From an uncultured Bacteroidota bacterium (GTDB lineage Bacteria > Bacteroidota > Bacteroidia > Chitinophagales > Chitinophagaceae), in assembly GCA_903881265.1 (NCBI GenBank), contig CAIRSV010000050.1:1-15576 (forward strand): a DNA stretch of 15,576 bases. Reading direction: 5' to 3'. Of the stretch, positions 15,215-15,576 are shown piece after piece. The position numbers and the translations under genes are program-made. The notes under the pieces were generated by a model. It was not told where the DNA came from, made no database searches, and saw only the letters and a list, made by a program, of their open reading frames with translations. Position 1 is the stretch's first letter. Every line of letters starts with the position of its first letter.

Positions 15215-15576
15215 AAGGTGGGTGTTTTACTTCGTACAGCAATAACAATACAGCCGATAAGAGCTGCTAATAATAATATACTCACTACTTCGAAAGGCAG
15301 CGCATAGCCACCTTGTTCGATACCCAACATGTGATTACCGATGTTCACCACAGTAGGTTCGGTTGCCGTTTTGCTTGTGCCACTAAACGAATGCTTGAGT
15401 ATGTGCAGCATACTAAAAGCAAATCCGCAAAAGGCTGCGAGGGCTGCAAACAATTGTCTACCCATCGTTTGTTCGGGCAACTTCTCACCTGCTTGTTGCG
15501 TTAAGAAAATTGAGAAAATAATGAGTACTGTAATACCACCAACATAAACGACAATCTGAACGGCCGCAATAAATTC
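15211..15576 (-). CDS. nuoJ: NADH-quinone oxidoreductase subunit J, 5' end beyond the window
   Basis: NuoJ is a five-helix membrane subunit of complex I whose TM3 contains a flexible bulge next to the quinone cavity. The visible 121 C-terminal residues begin inside that region: EFIAAVQIVVYVGGITVLII is the conserved TM3 (family pattern A-x-Q-x-V-V-Y-x-G-A-I-x-V-L, here with Gly where Ala is usual). TM4 (about 42-62 of the visible part) and a late helix (FEVVSILLLAALIGCIVIAV) follow. The start codon lies beyond base 15576; a TTG at 15478-15480 is internal and not a real start. The stop codon overlaps the nuoK start. The gene order J-K-L-M-N is the standard one, so nuoA-I probably lie to the right. 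Confidence 0.95.
   Translation of the reverse strand, partial: EFIAAVQIVVYVGGITVLIIFSIFLTQQAGEKLPEQTMGRQLFAALAAFCGFAFSMLHILKHSFSGTSKTATEPTVVNIGNHMLGIEQGGYALPFEVVSILLLAALIGCIVIAVRSKTPTL

Overview
The window looks like a piece of ordinary chromosome from a Bacteroidota bacterium. I base this on RecA, NuoL/M/N and peroxiredoxin sequences that read like that phylum, on TAnnTTTG-type promoter boxes, on starts with little or no Shine-Dalgarno sequence, and on signal peptides ending in 'L-A-Q'. A member of the Chitinophagia/Sphingobacteriia side is my guess, not a demonstrated placement. Base composition is moderately AT-rich and even throughout, and I see no insertion sequence, phage, CRISPR array, tRNA or rRNA.

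Left part (1-2344): the N-terminal two thirds of an exported glycosylasparaginase runs off the left edge on the minus strand. Next comes recA, also minus, with a clear intrinsic terminator behind it and a Bacteroidota-type promoter in front. A 410 bp spacer with two inverted repeats separates recA from the rightward genes.

Middle part (2345-7128, plus strand): crcB (fluoride channel), a Bcp-type peroxiredoxin and apaG lie as separate small genes, each with its own candidate promoter. A class A penicillin-binding protein (PBP1A type) follows, and its last codons overlap an exported DUF3108 protein, so those two form an operon.

Right part (7150-15576, minus strand): a GH2 beta-mannosidase-like enzyme converges on the DUF3108 gene and lies just downstream of a DUF421 membrane protein. 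The enzyme keeps both catalytic glutamates but lacks the Ig-like domain before the barrel and all domains after it. Further right is the membrane-arm end of the complex I operon in the order nuoJ-nuoK-nuoL-nuoM-nuoN, with nuoJ cut by the right edge. A small uncharacterised gene sits directly behind nuoN. The five Nuo proteins build the proton-pumping membrane arm of NADH:quinone oxidoreductase. NuoL and NuoN have the expected charged residues, while NuoM lacks the lysine expected in its seventh helix and has a lysine in the fifth.

I did not find a new defence or mobile system. The points most worth a second look are the stripped-down GH2 enzyme, the altered NuoM charge pattern, the small protein attached to the nuo operon, and promoter boxes that sit so close to the crcB and apaG start codons that the mRNAs may be nearly leaderless.
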